Assembly (NCBI RefSeq): GCF_014654615.1
Contig: NZ_BNBB01000015.1
Coordinates: 1-64,000 of the forward strand
Reading direction: 5' to 3'
From: Streptosporangium violaceochromogenes
GTDB lineage: Bacteria > Actinomycetota > Actinomycetes > Streptosporangiales > Streptosporangiaceae
Length of the DNA stretch: 64,000 bases
In this document: piece after piece, positions 1 to 8,703 of the stretch
Numbering within the stretch: position 1 is the stretch's first letter
How the letters are laid out: each line of letters opens with the position of its first letter
Position numbers and translations under genes: made by a program
Notes under the pieces: model-generated
What the model saw: only the letters and a program-made list of their open reading frames with translations
Databases searched by the model: none
Told to the model about the DNA's origin: nothing

Positions 1-65
1 ACCACTACGTCAGCGCCCACGCCGCGACGGCCTTCAGCGGCCTGACCGTCTCCAGCCGGTACTGA
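1..65 (+). CDS. C-terminal end of an unknown protein (partial)
   Basis: An open frame enters from the left edge and stops with TGA at 63-65. The last residues read ...SGLTVSSRY. Only about 20 codons are visible, so no function can be given. The call rests on actinobacterial codon usage (G/C in nearly every third position) and on two strong hairpins just downstream that would end its transcript. It could still be a chance open frame. Confidence 0.4.
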   Translation, partial: HYVSAHAATAFSGLTVSSRY

Positions 66-112
66 CCCCCTCCCTCACCCCCCTCTCCATCAGCGCCCGC
101 CCCTGGTGAAAA

Positions 113-150
113 GGGGGGGCCGGCTCCCCACCCCTGGAGCCGGCCCCCCC
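113..150. terminator. Strong hairpin, likely terminator
   Basis: A perfect 15-bp inverted repeat (arms 113-127 and 136-150, 8-nt loop) starts 47 bp after the stop of the partial gene. There is no U-tract on the plus strand, as is common for actinobacterial terminators. Confidence 0.6.
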
Positions 151-182
151 GGAACAAAAAAAGGGGGGGCGCCGCGGAAAAC

Positions 183-220
183 CTCATGGGCCCTTCCCCT
201 CTCCGGGAAGGGCCCATGAG
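183..220. terminator. Second strong hairpin, likely terminator
   Basis: A perfect 16-bp inverted repeat (arms 183-198 and 205-220, loop CTCTCC). It sits in tandem with the hairpin at 113-150 and together they isolate the next gene from read-through. Confidence 0.6.
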
Positions 221-565
221 CCGTTCCCCCCCCGGACCACCCCCCGATCCCCCGAAGAACACCGGCCGGAGCACAGCGCACCCCAACGGCGACCACGGCA
301 CCCCGCGCACCGGTCCGTTCCATGGCGGCCACGGAAATCAGTCGTTACATTGACACCCTTTAGGGATGTCCGTTATGTGAAGTGGTGAGAAACTTTCGCG
401 CGTTCCACCCAACGGCGACGCAGGATGAGAGCGTTCCAAGCCGGTTCCGCGCGGATTCACTGCGCGTCCACCGAAGATCGTTAACTTGCCATGTGACATG
501 TGACATCTTATTGAGCACGGGCGCCCCGCAACGGGGCGGGCGCCCGTTCTTCCTGGAGGAACTCC
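221..565 (+). promoter_or_regulatory. Upstream region of the small secreted protein gene
   Basis: This stretch shows no credible gene. It holds a good housekeeping-type promoter candidate: TTGACA at 350-355, then TATGTG at 374-379 after 18 bp. Further down, ATGTGACATGTGACAT at 491-506 is a tandem repeat containing the octamer ACATGTGA, which recurs upstream of the collagenase gene and of the second sdh operon. A second possible promoter (TTGCCA 486-491, TATTGA 509-514) would place this repeat in its spacer. Confidence 0.45.
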
Positions 566-1039
566 ATGATTCAGATCGCCAAACGCGGTTCCGCGCTCCT
601 GGCCGCGGGGGCGGCCATGGCGTGCGGGCTCACCCTGAGCACCGCCGCGTCGGCTGAGAGCACCACCACCACCTGCAGCACCGATGGACCGATCCAAGGG
701 CTGACCGTCAAGGCGTGTGTCGACGTCACCGGCGACCACGTGCGGGTCTACGGCACCGTCGGCTCCATCGGCATCTCCGAGCCCCCGGTCAACCCGAGGA
801 ACGTCGGCGCGCAGGTCTCGGGCGAGGTCGTCGGTGGTGCTCTCCTTGGCTCGGGGAGCCAGGCACTGAGCATCTGGAACAACTCCTTCACCGTCGAGGG
901 CGCCACGGCGACCGTGGCCTCCGGGTCCACGGTCCGGGCCACGGTGAAGATCACCCCCGGTCCCTCGGGTCCCGGCGGTGGCGGCACTCCCCTGCCCGGT
1001 CCGACGTCGGTCTCCGTCGACGTCCCGGTCGTCTACTGA
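566..1039 (+). CDS. Small secreted protein of unknown function
   Basis: The gene encodes 157 aa. It starts with a signal peptide: a basic N-terminus (IAKR), a hydrophobic core and a likely signal peptidase I site after TAASA near residue 30. The mature part is rich in Ser, Thr, Val and Gly, holds two Cys (CSTDG, KACVD) that may form a disulfide, and ends with a proline/glycine linker before SVSVDVPVVY. This suggests a small beta-rich extracellular protein. An SD GGAGGA at 555-560 lies five bases before the ATG. No family was recognised. It has its own promoter region and terminator, so it is monocistronic, next to a secreted collagenase. Confidence 0.8.
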   Translation: MIQIAKRGSALLAAGAAMACGLTLSTAASAESTTTTCSTDGPIQGLTVKACVDVTGDHVRVYGTVGSIGISEPPVNPRNVGAQVSGEVVGGALLGSGSQALSIWNNSFTVEGATATVASGSTVRATVKITPGPSGPGGGGTPLPGPTSVSVDVPVVY

Positions 1040-1062
1040 CCGAGGCCGGAACGGCCGAAAAA

Positions 1063-1096
1063 GCGGGGCGCGGAACCACAGGGTTCCGCGCCCCGC
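1063..1096 (+). terminator. Terminator of the small secreted protein gene
   Basis: A perfect 15-bp GC-rich inverted repeat (arms 1063-1077 and 1082-1096, loop ACAG) lies 23 bp after the stop codon and follows a short A-tract. Confidence 0.7.
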
Positions 1097-1377
1097 GCGC
1101 GTTCGCCCGCCCCACCTCACCCTCCGCCCGGCGACGGACACTCCCCGCCACGCCCGGCCCCTGCCTCCCCGGCCACACGGCGCACCGGACAGACATCTTT
1201 AAGCGCAAGATTTTCCACTTCAAACCGCAAATGGCAATGTTTTTCGACAAAGCCCAGTAAAGCTAGATCTTGCGCGTACTATGCGACATGTGAAATTTTA
1301 CGCCTCACATATTGATCAATCACCGGGCTGACGACAGCCGGCCCGGCGGTATCGCTCCCTTACCCCCCAGGAGTGAC
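1097..1377 (+). promoter_or_regulatory. AT-rich upstream region of the M9 collagenase gene, with an inverted repeat
   Basis: No gene is seen here. The part from about 1195 to 1320 is unusually AT-rich for this genome. ATGTGA (1288-1293) and TCACAT (1305-1310) form a perfect inverted repeat with an 11-bp spacer, and the left arm is part of the shared octamer ACATGTGA (1286-1293). It is a plausible binding site for a CRP-like or other dimeric regulator; the regulator is unknown. Confidence 0.4.
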
Positions 1378-3315
1378 ATGCAGAGCAGATTACGCCGGAC
1401 GGTCTCCCAGGTGGTCCTCATCACCTCCGTCCTCGGCCTCGGCGCCGGCACGCAGGCGGTGCTCGCCACCCCCGGCGCGGCGGCCGTACGGAACGGCCCG
1501 GCGGTCACCGGCGGAAACACTCCCGGCGAGGACGTCCTCGGCCCCAGCAACGGGGAGCCGGCCCACGTCCGGCACAAACCCCTCAAGCTCGAAGACCGCC
1601 CGCCGATGTCGGCCTCCACCAAGGAGCACCGCCGCGACTACGACGCGCCGCGGACCGCCGACAAGCCCAAGCGGAAGTCCCTGCGGGCCGTCGTGCCCTG
1701 CGACACCCGGCAGTTCACCGGCCAGACCGGCAACGCCCTGGTCACCGCGATCGAGAGCGCCACCCCCGACTGCGTGAACACGCTGTTCAACCTCACCGGG
1801 CCCGACGCCTCAGCGGCCTTCCGGGAGTCGCAGATGGCCACCGTGGCCAGAGCGATGCGCAACACCGCCGGCTCCTACGCCGGTGACAACACCACCAGCA
1901 TGCTGCAGCTGGTGCTGTACCTCCGGGCCGGCTACTACGTGCAGTGGTACAACCCGACCGACGTCGGCGCCTACGGCGTGACGCTGAAGAGCGCGATCCG
2001 CTCCGCGATGGACGCGTTCTTCGCCAACGCCCGCTCGGGCGACGTCAACGACGTCAACGGCGAGATCCTCGCCGAGGCCGTCACCCTCATCGACAGCGCC
2101 CAGGAGAACGCCCGCTACCTCTACGTGGTGGAGCGGCTGCTGAACGCCTACGACGTCGGTTACAACCAGTACTGGTACATGCGCAACGCCGTCAACAACG
2201 TCTTCACCGTGCTGTTCAACGGCCACGGCAACCCCGACTTCGTCGCCGCGGTCACCAGGGACCCGAGCGTTCTCACCACGCTCGACACCTTCGCCAACAA
2301 CTACTTCAGCCTGATCGGCACGGAGAACTCCTTCCTGCCCTACAACGCCGCCCGCGAGCTGACCCGTTTCATGCAGTACAGCGCGCTGAAGGCCACGGTC
2401 AGCCCCATGGCCAGGGCACTGCTCAGCCGCAGCGGCCTCAACGACCCGACCACCGTCAGCGTCTGGGTGGGCGTGGCGGAGATCGTCGATTCCTACGACA
2501 AGGCCAACTGCGCCTACTACGACACCTGCAACCTCCAGGCCCGGGTCAAGGCCGTCGCCCTGCCGATCAGCCACACCTGCAGCCCCAGCCTGCGGATCCT
2601 GGCCCAGGACATGACGACCGCCCAGCTCGACGAGAGCTGCACCAGCCTGGCCAACCAGGACGCCTACTTCCACAGCATCGTCCAGGACAACGGGCCTGTC
2701 GCCAATGACAGGAACACCTCCCTTGAGGTCTCGGTCTTCGACTCCAGCTCCGACTACGCGACCTTCGCCGGCCTGCTGTACGGCATCGACACCAACAACG
2801 GCGGCATGTACCTGGAGGGCGACCCCGCGGCGGCCGGCAACCAGCCGCGCTTCATCGCCTACGAGGCCGAGTGGGTGCGCCCGACCTTCGCCATCTGGAA
2901 CCTCAACCACGAGTACACCCACTACCTCGACGGCCGCTTCGACATGTACGGGGACTTCGACGCCGGTGTGATCACGCCGACGATCTGGTGGATCGAGGGC
3001 TTCGCCGAGTACGTCTCCTACTCCTACCGCAACGTCGTCTACAGCGAGGCCATCACCGAGGCCGCCAAGAGGACCTTCACCCTGCGGGAGGTGTTCGACA
3101 CCACCTACGAGCAGAACGACACCACCCGCACCTACCGGTGGGGCTACCTCGGGGTCCGCTACATGCTGGAGCGGCACCCGGCCGACATCACCCGGCTCCT
3201 GGGCTACTACCGGACCGGCGACTGGAACGGCGCCCGGGCCTTCCTCACCGGCCTGAACTACGAGGGCGACTGGAGTTCCTGGCTGTCCTCCTGCGCGGCC
3301 GGCGGCTGCGGCTGA
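1378..3315 (+). CDS. Secreted M9-family metalloprotease (microbial collagenase)
   Basis: This 645-aa protein begins with a signal peptide (MQSRLRR, then a hydrophobic stretch ending near ATPGAAA). A disordered basic/proline linker follows, then the M9 N-terminal helical region (about residues 120-400) and the catalytic domain. The zinc site is HEYTH in LNHEYTHYLDGRF, with the downstream third-ligand glutamate in WWIEGFAEYVSY, the usual M9 arrangement. Collagenases of this family cleave collagen-like triple helices outside the cell. No C-terminal PKD or collagen-binding domain follows, so it is a short form. The ATG at 1378 is preferred over a TTG at 1312 because AGGAG at 1369-1373 precedes it and the signal peptide starts there. 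Confidence 0.9.
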   Translation: MQSRLRRTVSQVVLITSVLGLGAGTQAVLATPGAAAVRNGPAVTGGNTPGEDVLGPSNGEPAHVRHKPLKLEDRPPMSASTKEHRRDYDAPRTADKPKRKSLRAVVPCDTRQFTGQTGNALVTAIESATPDCVNTLFNLTGPDASAAFRESQMATVARAMRNTAGSYAGDNTTSMLQLVLYLRAGYYVQWYNPTDVGAYGVTLKSAIRSAMDAFFANARSGDVNDVNGEILAEAVTLIDSAQENARYLYVVERLLNAYDVGYNQYWYMRNAVNNVFTVLFNGHGNPDFVAAVTRDPSVLTTLDTFANNYFSLIGTENSFLPYNAARELTRFMQYSALKATVSPMARALLSRSGLNDPTTVSVWVGVAEIVDSYDKANCAYYDTCNLQARVKAVALPISHTCSPSLRILAQDMTTAQLDESCTSLANQDAYFHSIVQDNGPVANDRNTSLEVSVFDSSSDYATFAGLLYGIDTNNGGMYLEGDPAAAGNQPRFIAYEAEWVRPTFAIWNLNHEYTHYLDGRFDMYGDFDAGVITPTIWWIEGFAEYVSYSYRNVVYSEAITEAAKRTFTLREVFDTTYEQNDTTRTYRWGYLGVRYMLERHPADITRLLGYYRTGDWNGARAFLTGLNYEGDWSSWLSSCAAGGCG

Positions 3316-3354
3316 CAGCCGGCGCCGTTCGGCGCGAGAGCGCCGATCACCTCC

Positions 3355-3391
3355 CCGAAGCCCTTCCCGTCCCGGACGGGGAGGGCTTCGG
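3355..3391 (+). terminator. Terminator of the collagenase gene
   Basis: An inverted repeat with 18-bp arms (3355-3372 and 3374-3391) and one mismatch lies 40 bp downstream of the collagenase stop codon. Confidence 0.6.
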
Positions 3392-3743
3392 CGGCATCCA
3401 CCGGCGACCGCGAGCCGGCGACCTCTCCCGGCTCGCCCGCCGTCACGGTCACGCAGTACCCTTAGAACGTTGCACACGCACGTACACAGCGAGTCGCCCG
3501 AACGCGGGCTCTCGACGGGACCCCGGAATTCCTCGCGGTGCCCTCGGGTTCTTACCATGGGTCCCGTGGCCCCTTCCGCTTCCCTTCCCGGAAGCGGCCC
3601 ATCGCCAGGCCGGACGGCGTCGCGACGGGCGGGCCCCGCCCGTGACCTGACCGCGACCTGCCCGTGAAACGCCTGAACGACGACAGACAAGGAGGGACGG
3701 CGTCCTCCGTCGCCTCACGGCGACGGGCGTTGCCGACACTTCG
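3392..3743 (+). other. Intergenic region upstream of mrp
   Basis: No gene could be supported here. The region must contain the mrp promoter, but no clear -35/-10 pair stands out. Short reading frames on both strands lack actinobacterial codon bias and SD sequences. Confidence 0.4.
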
Positions 3744-4886
3744 ATGGCACCTACCCCGGAACTGGTGACGGCCGCCCTCGCGACCGTCAACGACCCTGAG
3801 ATTCGCCGGCCGATCACCGAGCTCGACATGGTCAAGAGCGTCGACATCTCCCCTGAGGGGGCGGTGCGCGTCGGCATCTACCTCACGGTGTCGGGCTGTC
3901 CCATGAGGGACACCATCACCCGCGACGTCACCGCCGCGGTCTCCAAGGTCGACGGCGTGAGCGGCGTCCAGGTCGAGATGGACGTCATGAGCGCCGAGCA
4001 GCGCAAGGCGCTCCAGACCAAGCTGCGGGGCGACAGGGGCCCGGAGAAGCAGATCCCCTTCGCCCAGCCCGGTTCGCTGACCCGCGTGTTCGCCGTGGCC
4101 TCCGGCAAGGGCGGGGTCGGGAAGTCCTCCGTCACCGTCAACCTCGCCGCCGCGATGGCCTCGGCCGGCCTGAAGGTCGGGGTCGTGGACGCCGACATCT
4201 ACGGCCACAGCGTCCCGCGCATGCTGGGCGTCTCCGAACGGCCCACCAAGGTCGAGGACATGATCATGCCGCCGACGGCGCATGACATCAAGGTCATCTC
4301 GGTGGGCATGTTCAAGCCCGAGGGCAACACCCCCGTCGTGTGGCGCGGCCCGATGCTGGACCGGGCCCTGCACCAGTTCCTCGCCGACGTCTACTGGGGC
4401 GACCTCGACGTCCTGCTGATGGACCTGCCGCCGGGGACCGGCGACATCGCGATCTCCGTGGCGCAGCGGATGCCCTCGGCCGAGCTTCTGGTGGTGACCA
4501 CCCCGCAGCAGGCCGCCGCCGAGGTGGCCGAGCGAGCCGGGTCGATCGCCGTCCAGACCCACCAGCAGATCGCCGGCGTCATCGAGAACATGGCCTGGCT
4601 GCCCTGCCCGCACTGCGACGAGCGGATTCCGGTCTTCGGCGAGGGGGGCGGCCAGACGGTCGCCGACGCGCTCACCCGCACCCTGGGCGCCCGGGTGCCG
4701 CTGCTCGGCCAGGTGCCGATCGACATGCGGCTGCGCGAGGGGGGCGACGGGGGCAAGCCTCTCGTGCTCACCGACCCCGACGCCCCCGCCGCGGCCGAGC
4801 TGATCCGCATCGCCTCCGGCCTGGGCAGGCGGCCGACCGGCCTCAAGGGCATGCAACTCGGCATCTCCCCCACCCGGGGCCGCTGA
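3744..4886 (+). CDS. mrp: Mrp/NBP35-type iron-sulfur cluster carrier ATPase
   Basis: This 380-aa protein has an N-terminal MIP18/DUF59 domain (about residues 1-95, with SGCPMRDTI) and a ParA/MinD-like P-loop domain. The deviant Walker A is GKGGVGKS, followed by VVDADIYGHSVPR. The C-terminal CPHC motif (WLPCPHCDE) supplies the two cysteines that bridge a [4Fe-4S] cluster between subunits. Mrp proteins assemble and pass Fe-S clusters to target enzymes in the cytoplasm. The gene converges on tatB. In Mycobacterium tuberculosis mrp also lies near the sigE-htrA-tatB locus, which supports the assignment. Confidence 0.95.
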   Translation: MAPTPELVTAALATVNDPEIRRPITELDMVKSVDISPEGAVRVGIYLTVSGCPMRDTITRDVTAAVSKVDGVSGVQVEMDVMSAEQRKALQTKLRGDRGPEKQIPFAQPGSLTRVFAVASGKGGVGKSSVTVNLAAAMASAGLKVGVVDADIYGHSVPRMLGVSERPTKVEDMIMPPTAHDIKVISVGMFKPEGNTPVVWRGPMLDRALHQFLADVYWGDLDVLLMDLPPGTGDIAISVAQRMPSAELLVVTTPQQAAAEVAERAGSIAVQTHQQIAGVIENMAWLPCPHCDERIPVFGEGGGQTVADALTRTLGARVPLLGQVPIDMRLREGGDGGKPLVLTDPDAPAAAELIRIASGLGRRPTGLKGMQLGISPTRGR

Positions 4887-4945
4887 CCCCCTGCCCGCCC
4901 GTCGAGGCGCCTCGGCCCGTCATCGGCGGGCGCCGGGGGCGAGGC

Positions 4946-5317
4946 TCAGGTCGCCTCGGAGTCGTAGGGCGGGATCTCGCCGTAGCCGAGCTCGTGGACG
5001 ACGTCGTCGGAGAACGGCGCCGGATAGGCGGGGATGGAGGCCGGAAGGGCGGGCGAACCGCCGTTCCAGGCGTCCTCCAGGTCGCCGCTGAGATGCTTGC
5101 GGATGAAGTTCTTGGGGTTGAGGTCGGCCGGGTCGAAATCGGAGAACTCCGGGCCGAGCCCCGACCGCAGGTCCTGTTTGGCGTTGTTGGCCATCCGCCG
5201 CAGGTTGCGCAGGGTCTTTCCCGCCTGGGCGGCGGCCTGGGGAAGCTTGTCCGGGCCGAAGACGAGCAGGGCGATGACCACCAGCGTAACGACCTCAAAC
5301 CAGCCGAGTCCGAACAC
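4946..5317 (-). CDS. tatB: Sec-independent protein translocase subunit TatB
   Basis: The 123-aa protein has the TatA/B signature: a short N-terminus, one membrane helix (EVVTLVVIALLVFGPDKLP, with the conserved FGPxKLP hinge) and an amphipathic helix (AGKTLRNLRRMANNAKQ), then an acidic proline-rich tail. TatB works with TatC to recognise twin-arginine signal peptides at the membrane. It starts with GTG. The gene follows htrA on the same strand after 122 bp, as in the mycobacterial sigE-rseA-htrA-tatB cluster. The long acidic tail favours TatB over TatA. Confidence 0.93.
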   Translation of the reverse strand: MFGLGWFEVVTLVVIALLVFGPDKLPQAAAQAGKTLRNLRRMANNAKQDLRSGLGPEFSDFDPADLNPKNFIRKHLSGDLEDAWNGGSPALPASIPAYPAPFSDDVVHELGYGEIPPYDSEAT

Positions 5318-5439
5318 GGGGATCTCCTACCGCGACACCTTCAGGACGCTCCTTCGAACGCACACCCGGAGCGTGTCCAGATTAGTACCCCCTACCACCT
5401 GCGGGCGCCCGATGTCACCGACCCGAGAGGCCCCGGCGG

Positions 5440-6990
5440 TCAGGAGGGACGGGGGGTGGGCTGCACGGGAGCCGCGCCGACCGTCACGGTGACCGTCTTC
5501 TCCTGGCCCGCGCGCTGGAACTTGACCGTCAGTTTCTCCCCCGGCGCCTTGTTCCTGATCAACGCGATCAGCTCGTTGCCGTCCTGCAGCACCGTGCCGT
5601 TGACCTCCAGGATGACGTCCCCGGGCTTGAGGCCCGCCTTGTCGGCCGGGCCGTCCGGCTCGACGGGCTGACTGCCCTGCCTGGGCTCGGTCTCGATGCG
5701 CACGCCCGCGCCCTGGTAGGTCTGGTCGATGGTGATGCCGATGCGTGACTTCTTGGCGACACCGGTGGTCACGAGCTCCTGGGCGACCCGGCGCGCGTGG
5801 TTCACCGGGATGGCGAAGCCGAGGCCGATGCTGCCGCTCTGGCCGCCGAGCGACCTGCCGAGCGTGGCGATGGCCGAGTTGACGCCGATGACCTCACCGG
5901 CGGCGTTGACCAGCGGGCCGCCGGAGTTTCCGGGGTTGATGGCGGCGTCGGTCTGGATGGCGCTGAGCCAGGTGGTGTCGGTGCTGTTCTCCTCCCCGGC
6001 CTGGACCGGGCGGTTGAGCGAGCTGACGATGCCGGAGGTGACGGTGCCGGTCAGACCGAGCGGGGAGCCGATGGCCACGACGGGGTCGCCCACGACCACG
6101 TCGTCGGAGTTACCGAGGGTGATCTCCGGGGCGCCGAAGGTCTCGTCGGGCTTGACCACGGCGAGGTCGGACTCGGGGTCACGGCCGATGATCCGCGCGG
6201 AGGTGGACCTGCGGTTGCTGAACTGGATCTGGATCTGGCCGCTCGGCCCCGCCGCGGCGACCACGTGGTTGTTGGTCACCACGTAACCGCCCTTGATCAG
6301 GAAACCGGAGCCGGTGCTCGAACTGGTGCCGGCCTCGATGGAGAGCGAGACCACGCTGGGCAGGACCCTGGAGGCCACCCCCGCGACCGACTCCGGGGGA
6401 CGTGCGGTCGTCCCGCGGGGCGGCTGCCCCAGGCGGTAGGAGGGGTCCAGACCGGAGGAGGAGGGACGGACGAGGAGGTAGGTGCCGACGCTCCCCAGCG
6501 TCGAGGCCACCAGCGCGATCACCACGGCGAGAGCGGCGAGCGTGCCGACGCCCGGCCCGCGACGCGCGGGCGCGGAGCCCGCCACCCAGGTGGGGCCTCC
6601 GGAACCTCCCGGGGGCGGGGCCCATCCCGGCCCGAGGCCGGCGGCCCGGGGCGGCGGAGGCGGCGGAGGGGCGGCCGGGACGGCGAAGGCCGCCGTGTCC
6701 TGACGTGGCCTGCCGGATGGGTCCCCCCAGCCCGTGCCGGGAGGCTCCTGGAGGGGCGGCGCCGCGGCCCCGGGCGCGGCGGTGCCCCACCGGTTCACGG
6801 CCGGAGGGCCGCCGAGCTGGGTCCAGCCGTCGGCGAGGGGTTGCCCGGAACGGTCGCCGCGGAGGGAGACCGTCTCGCCCGCGGGCAGGAAATCCGGCCG
6901 CACGGGCTCCCTGACCTCCTCGGCGGGGGGATCCGACGGCGTGCGTCCCTCGGCGTCGTCCGCCTCGTGGGAACGGTTCTCGTCGGTCAT
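5440..6990 (-). CDS. htrA: Membrane-anchored HtrA/DegP-type serine protease with PDZ domain
   Basis: This 516-aa S1C protease has a long disordered proline/glycine-rich cytoplasmic N-terminus (about 1-150), one membrane helix (LAALAVVIALVASTLGSVGT), a trypsin-like domain and a C-terminal PDZ domain. The catalytic triad is visible: His in VTNNHVVAAAG, Asp in ESDLAVVKP and Ser in NPGNSGGPLV. It is expected to degrade misfolded proteins outside the membrane during envelope stress. It lies in the sigE locus, and the mycobacterial orthologue belongs to that system. The ATG at 6990 is chosen over one 48 bp upstream because it follows a GAGGAG box and matches the acidic start MTDENRSHE. Confidence 0.93.
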   Translation of the reverse strand: MTDENRSHEADDAEGRTPSDPPAEEVREPVRPDFLPAGETVSLRGDRSGQPLADGWTQLGGPPAVNRWGTAAPGAAAPPLQEPPGTGWGDPSGRPRQDTAAFAVPAAPPPPPPPRAAGLGPGWAPPPGGSGGPTWVAGSAPARRGPGVGTLAALAVVIALVASTLGSVGTYLLVRPSSSGLDPSYRLGQPPRGTTARPPESVAGVASRVLPSVVSLSIEAGTSSSTGSGFLIKGGYVVTNNHVVAAAGPSGQIQIQFSNRRSTSARIIGRDPESDLAVVKPDETFGAPEITLGNSDDVVVGDPVVAIGSPLGLTGTVTSGIVSSLNRPVQAGEENSTDTTWLSAIQTDAAINPGNSGGPLVNAAGEVIGVNSAIATLGRSLGGQSGSIGLGFAIPVNHARRVAQELVTTGVAKKSRIGITIDQTYQGAGVRIETEPRQGSQPVEPDGPADKAGLKPGDVILEVNGTVLQDGNELIALIRNKAPGEKLTVKFQRAGQEKTVTVTVGAAPVQPTPRPS

Positions 6991-7083
6991 CGAATGCTCA
7001 CCACTCCTCGCCTCATCTGAGGCCACCCTCCGGGACAACCCGGTAATTCTCCACCGCGTGACATACGAGAGGCGTAAAACACC

Positions 7084-8124
7084 TCACCCGAAAGGGTTGA
7101 CCCAGGACAGCAGGCGGTGCGCGCCCCTGCCGAGGCGGGTCCACAGACCGGGGGCGGGTTCATGGGGCAACGCCGCCACGACGGCGTCGACCATGTCGGC
7201 CGGAGCGTCCGCGAAGACGGTGTAGACATGACCCCCACTCGCCCAAATCGTCTCCTGCCCGGCCGAATCCCGCATCCAGATCGTATGCCCGCCGCGTCGC
7301 TGGGGATGCCAGCCGCGGAGTCGTTCTTCGTCAAGTACACCAGGTTGGATGAAAACCGACACAACTGACAGTCCATCCGAATAACCCAGATGTAAGTATC
7401 CAGCAGAAGCGGCGTGCGCGGTGAACAGTTCGAGACGCCCGGGAAGCACACCGGGGAAACGCCACCCTCCCACGAACAGCCGGGGCACCTCGGCCAGATC
7501 GAGGCCCCCGGCGGCGGGCGAGGGGGTGGGAGGGGCGGCACGCGAAGGGGATGCATCCCCTCGCGCCGGGTCAAGGGTCAGGTCGACGAAGGCCCCGGCG
7601 TGAACCACCCTGCCCCCGCCGTCGAGAAGCTCGCGGCGCAGCACCGGCCCGCCGGACTCGTCCAGCCAGTAGCGGGCGGCGAGCGTGTCGTCGGGGCGCA
7701 GAACGCGCACGAGCCGGGCCGGGCGCCCGCAGACCCGCCCTCCGCCGGCCTGGACCACCCGGTAGTTACGCGCCAGCACCTCCAGCATGGCCTCGGAGGG
7801 GGCGGCCATGTTCCCGGCGGGCGTGCCGGGGTCCACCCTCTCGACGCGGCCGGAGGGCTGGGCGTGAACGGTCAGCCCCTGCCCCGGAACGTTGCGGACC
7901 TCCAGCACCAGGGAGAAGGAGCCCGAACGGCCCCAGGCGGTGACGTACTGCGTGCCGGTGTAGCCGCGGGTCCGGGCGGCGACCGCCGCCCGGCGCAACA
8001 GGGACAGGCCGGTGTCCTCGCCCTCGGCGTCGTCCGGAGGCGCGGCGGCGTGCACCGGGTTGCCCACCGCCATTCCCAGCAGCATGACGGCGGCCAGGAG
8101 CAGGGCGGTGGGCAGCCGGGTCAC
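7084..8124 (-). CDS. Secreted MucB/RseB-like regulator of the SigE pathway
   Basis: This 346-aa protein has a signal peptide (MTRLPTALLLAAVMLLGMAVG, cleavage near VHAAA). It also has a MucB/RseB-type N-terminal domain related to lipoprotein-binding folds: RRAAVAARTRGYTGTQYVTA and SFSLVLEVRNVPGQG. RseB proteins bind the outer face of the anti-sigma factor and sense mislocalised lipoproteins. The start overlaps the rseA stop by 4 bp (ATGA), so the two are translationally coupled, and htrA follows after 93 bp. The mycobacterial cluster lacks this gene, so a three-part SigE-RseA-RseB switch is inferred here. Direct orthology to E. coli RseB is not certain. Confidence 0.8.
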   Translation of the reverse strand: MTRLPTALLLAAVMLLGMAVGNPVHAAAPPDDAEGEDTGLSLLRRAAVAARTRGYTGTQYVTAWGRSGSFSLVLEVRNVPGQGLTVHAQPSGRVERVDPGTPAGNMAAPSEAMLEVLARNYRVVQAGGGRVCGRPARLVRVLRPDDTLAARYWLDESGGPVLRRELLDGGGRVVHAGAFVDLTLDPARGDASPSRAAPPTPSPAAGGLDLAEVPRLFVGGWRFPGVLPGRLELFTAHAASAGYLHLGYSDGLSVVSVFIQPGVLDEERLRGWHPQRRGGHTIWMRDSAGQETIWASGGHVYTVFADAPADMVDAVVAALPHEPAPGLWTRLGRGAHRLLSWVNPFG

Positions 8125-8651
8125 GGAGTGGGAGAGAAGGCCGGCTTCGCCGGCCCTCCGTAGGGCGCCGTGTTCCGATGCTGGTTGGCGAACATGTCGA
8201 CCGGCGGCACGACCCGCGGGGCGGGCTCGGAGCCGCCCGCGACGAACAGGGTGCCGATCGCCACGGCCGCGGAGGCGACACCCACCGCGACATAGCCCGC
8301 CCTTCTCGCACGGCGGGGGCCACCGGCACGGCCGCTCGGCCGGTTGTCCGGCGGGGCGACGCTGTACATGCTCGGGATCGGTGCCCCGCCGAACGTCCGT
8401 GAGCTGGGGAAGGGCCGCTCACGCGGCGGTAAAGGGCCGCCGGGCTCGGCCATCCGCAGCAGGGACATGGTCAGGTCGGCGGGCATCGCCGGCCCGTCGA
8501 GCGACCTCAGCCGGTTCTTCAGCGCCCGCACGGCGTCGACCTCGGCCCGGCACGCGGCACAGAAGGCCAGGTGAGACAGGGCACGGTCACGTTCGTGGTG
8601 GTTCAGTTCACCGTCGACCAGCGCGGACGCGCGTTCTCCAAGATGACTCAT
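8121..8651 (-). CDS. rseA: Anti-sigma factor with zinc-binding ZAS motif (RseA-like)
   Basis: The 176-aa protein carries the zinc-associated anti-sigma signature H-x3-C-x2-C in RALSHLAFCAACRAEVD, close to the N-terminus. A proline/glycine-rich linker follows, then one membrane helix (AGYVAVGVASAAVAIGTLFV) and a periplasmic-side tail. It should hold SigE inactive at the membrane. The ATG at 8651 is preceded by AGGGAG at the right distance, so an in-frame ATG 33 bp upstream is less likely. It lies 52 bp after sigE and overlaps the RseB-like gene by 4 bp. Confidence 0.92.
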   Translation of the reverse strand: MSHLGERASALVDGELNHHERDRALSHLAFCAACRAEVDAVRALKNRLRSLDGPAMPADLTMSLLRMAEPGGPLPPRERPFPSSRTFGGAPIPSMYSVAPPDNRPSGRAGGPRRARRAGYVAVGVASAAVAIGTLFVAGGSEPAPRVVPPVDMFANQHRNTAPYGGPAKPAFSPTP

Positions 8652-8703
8652 GATCACTCCCTGCCGAACGGCGTGTCGTGACATTCGTCATGACGGCGGT
8701 TTC

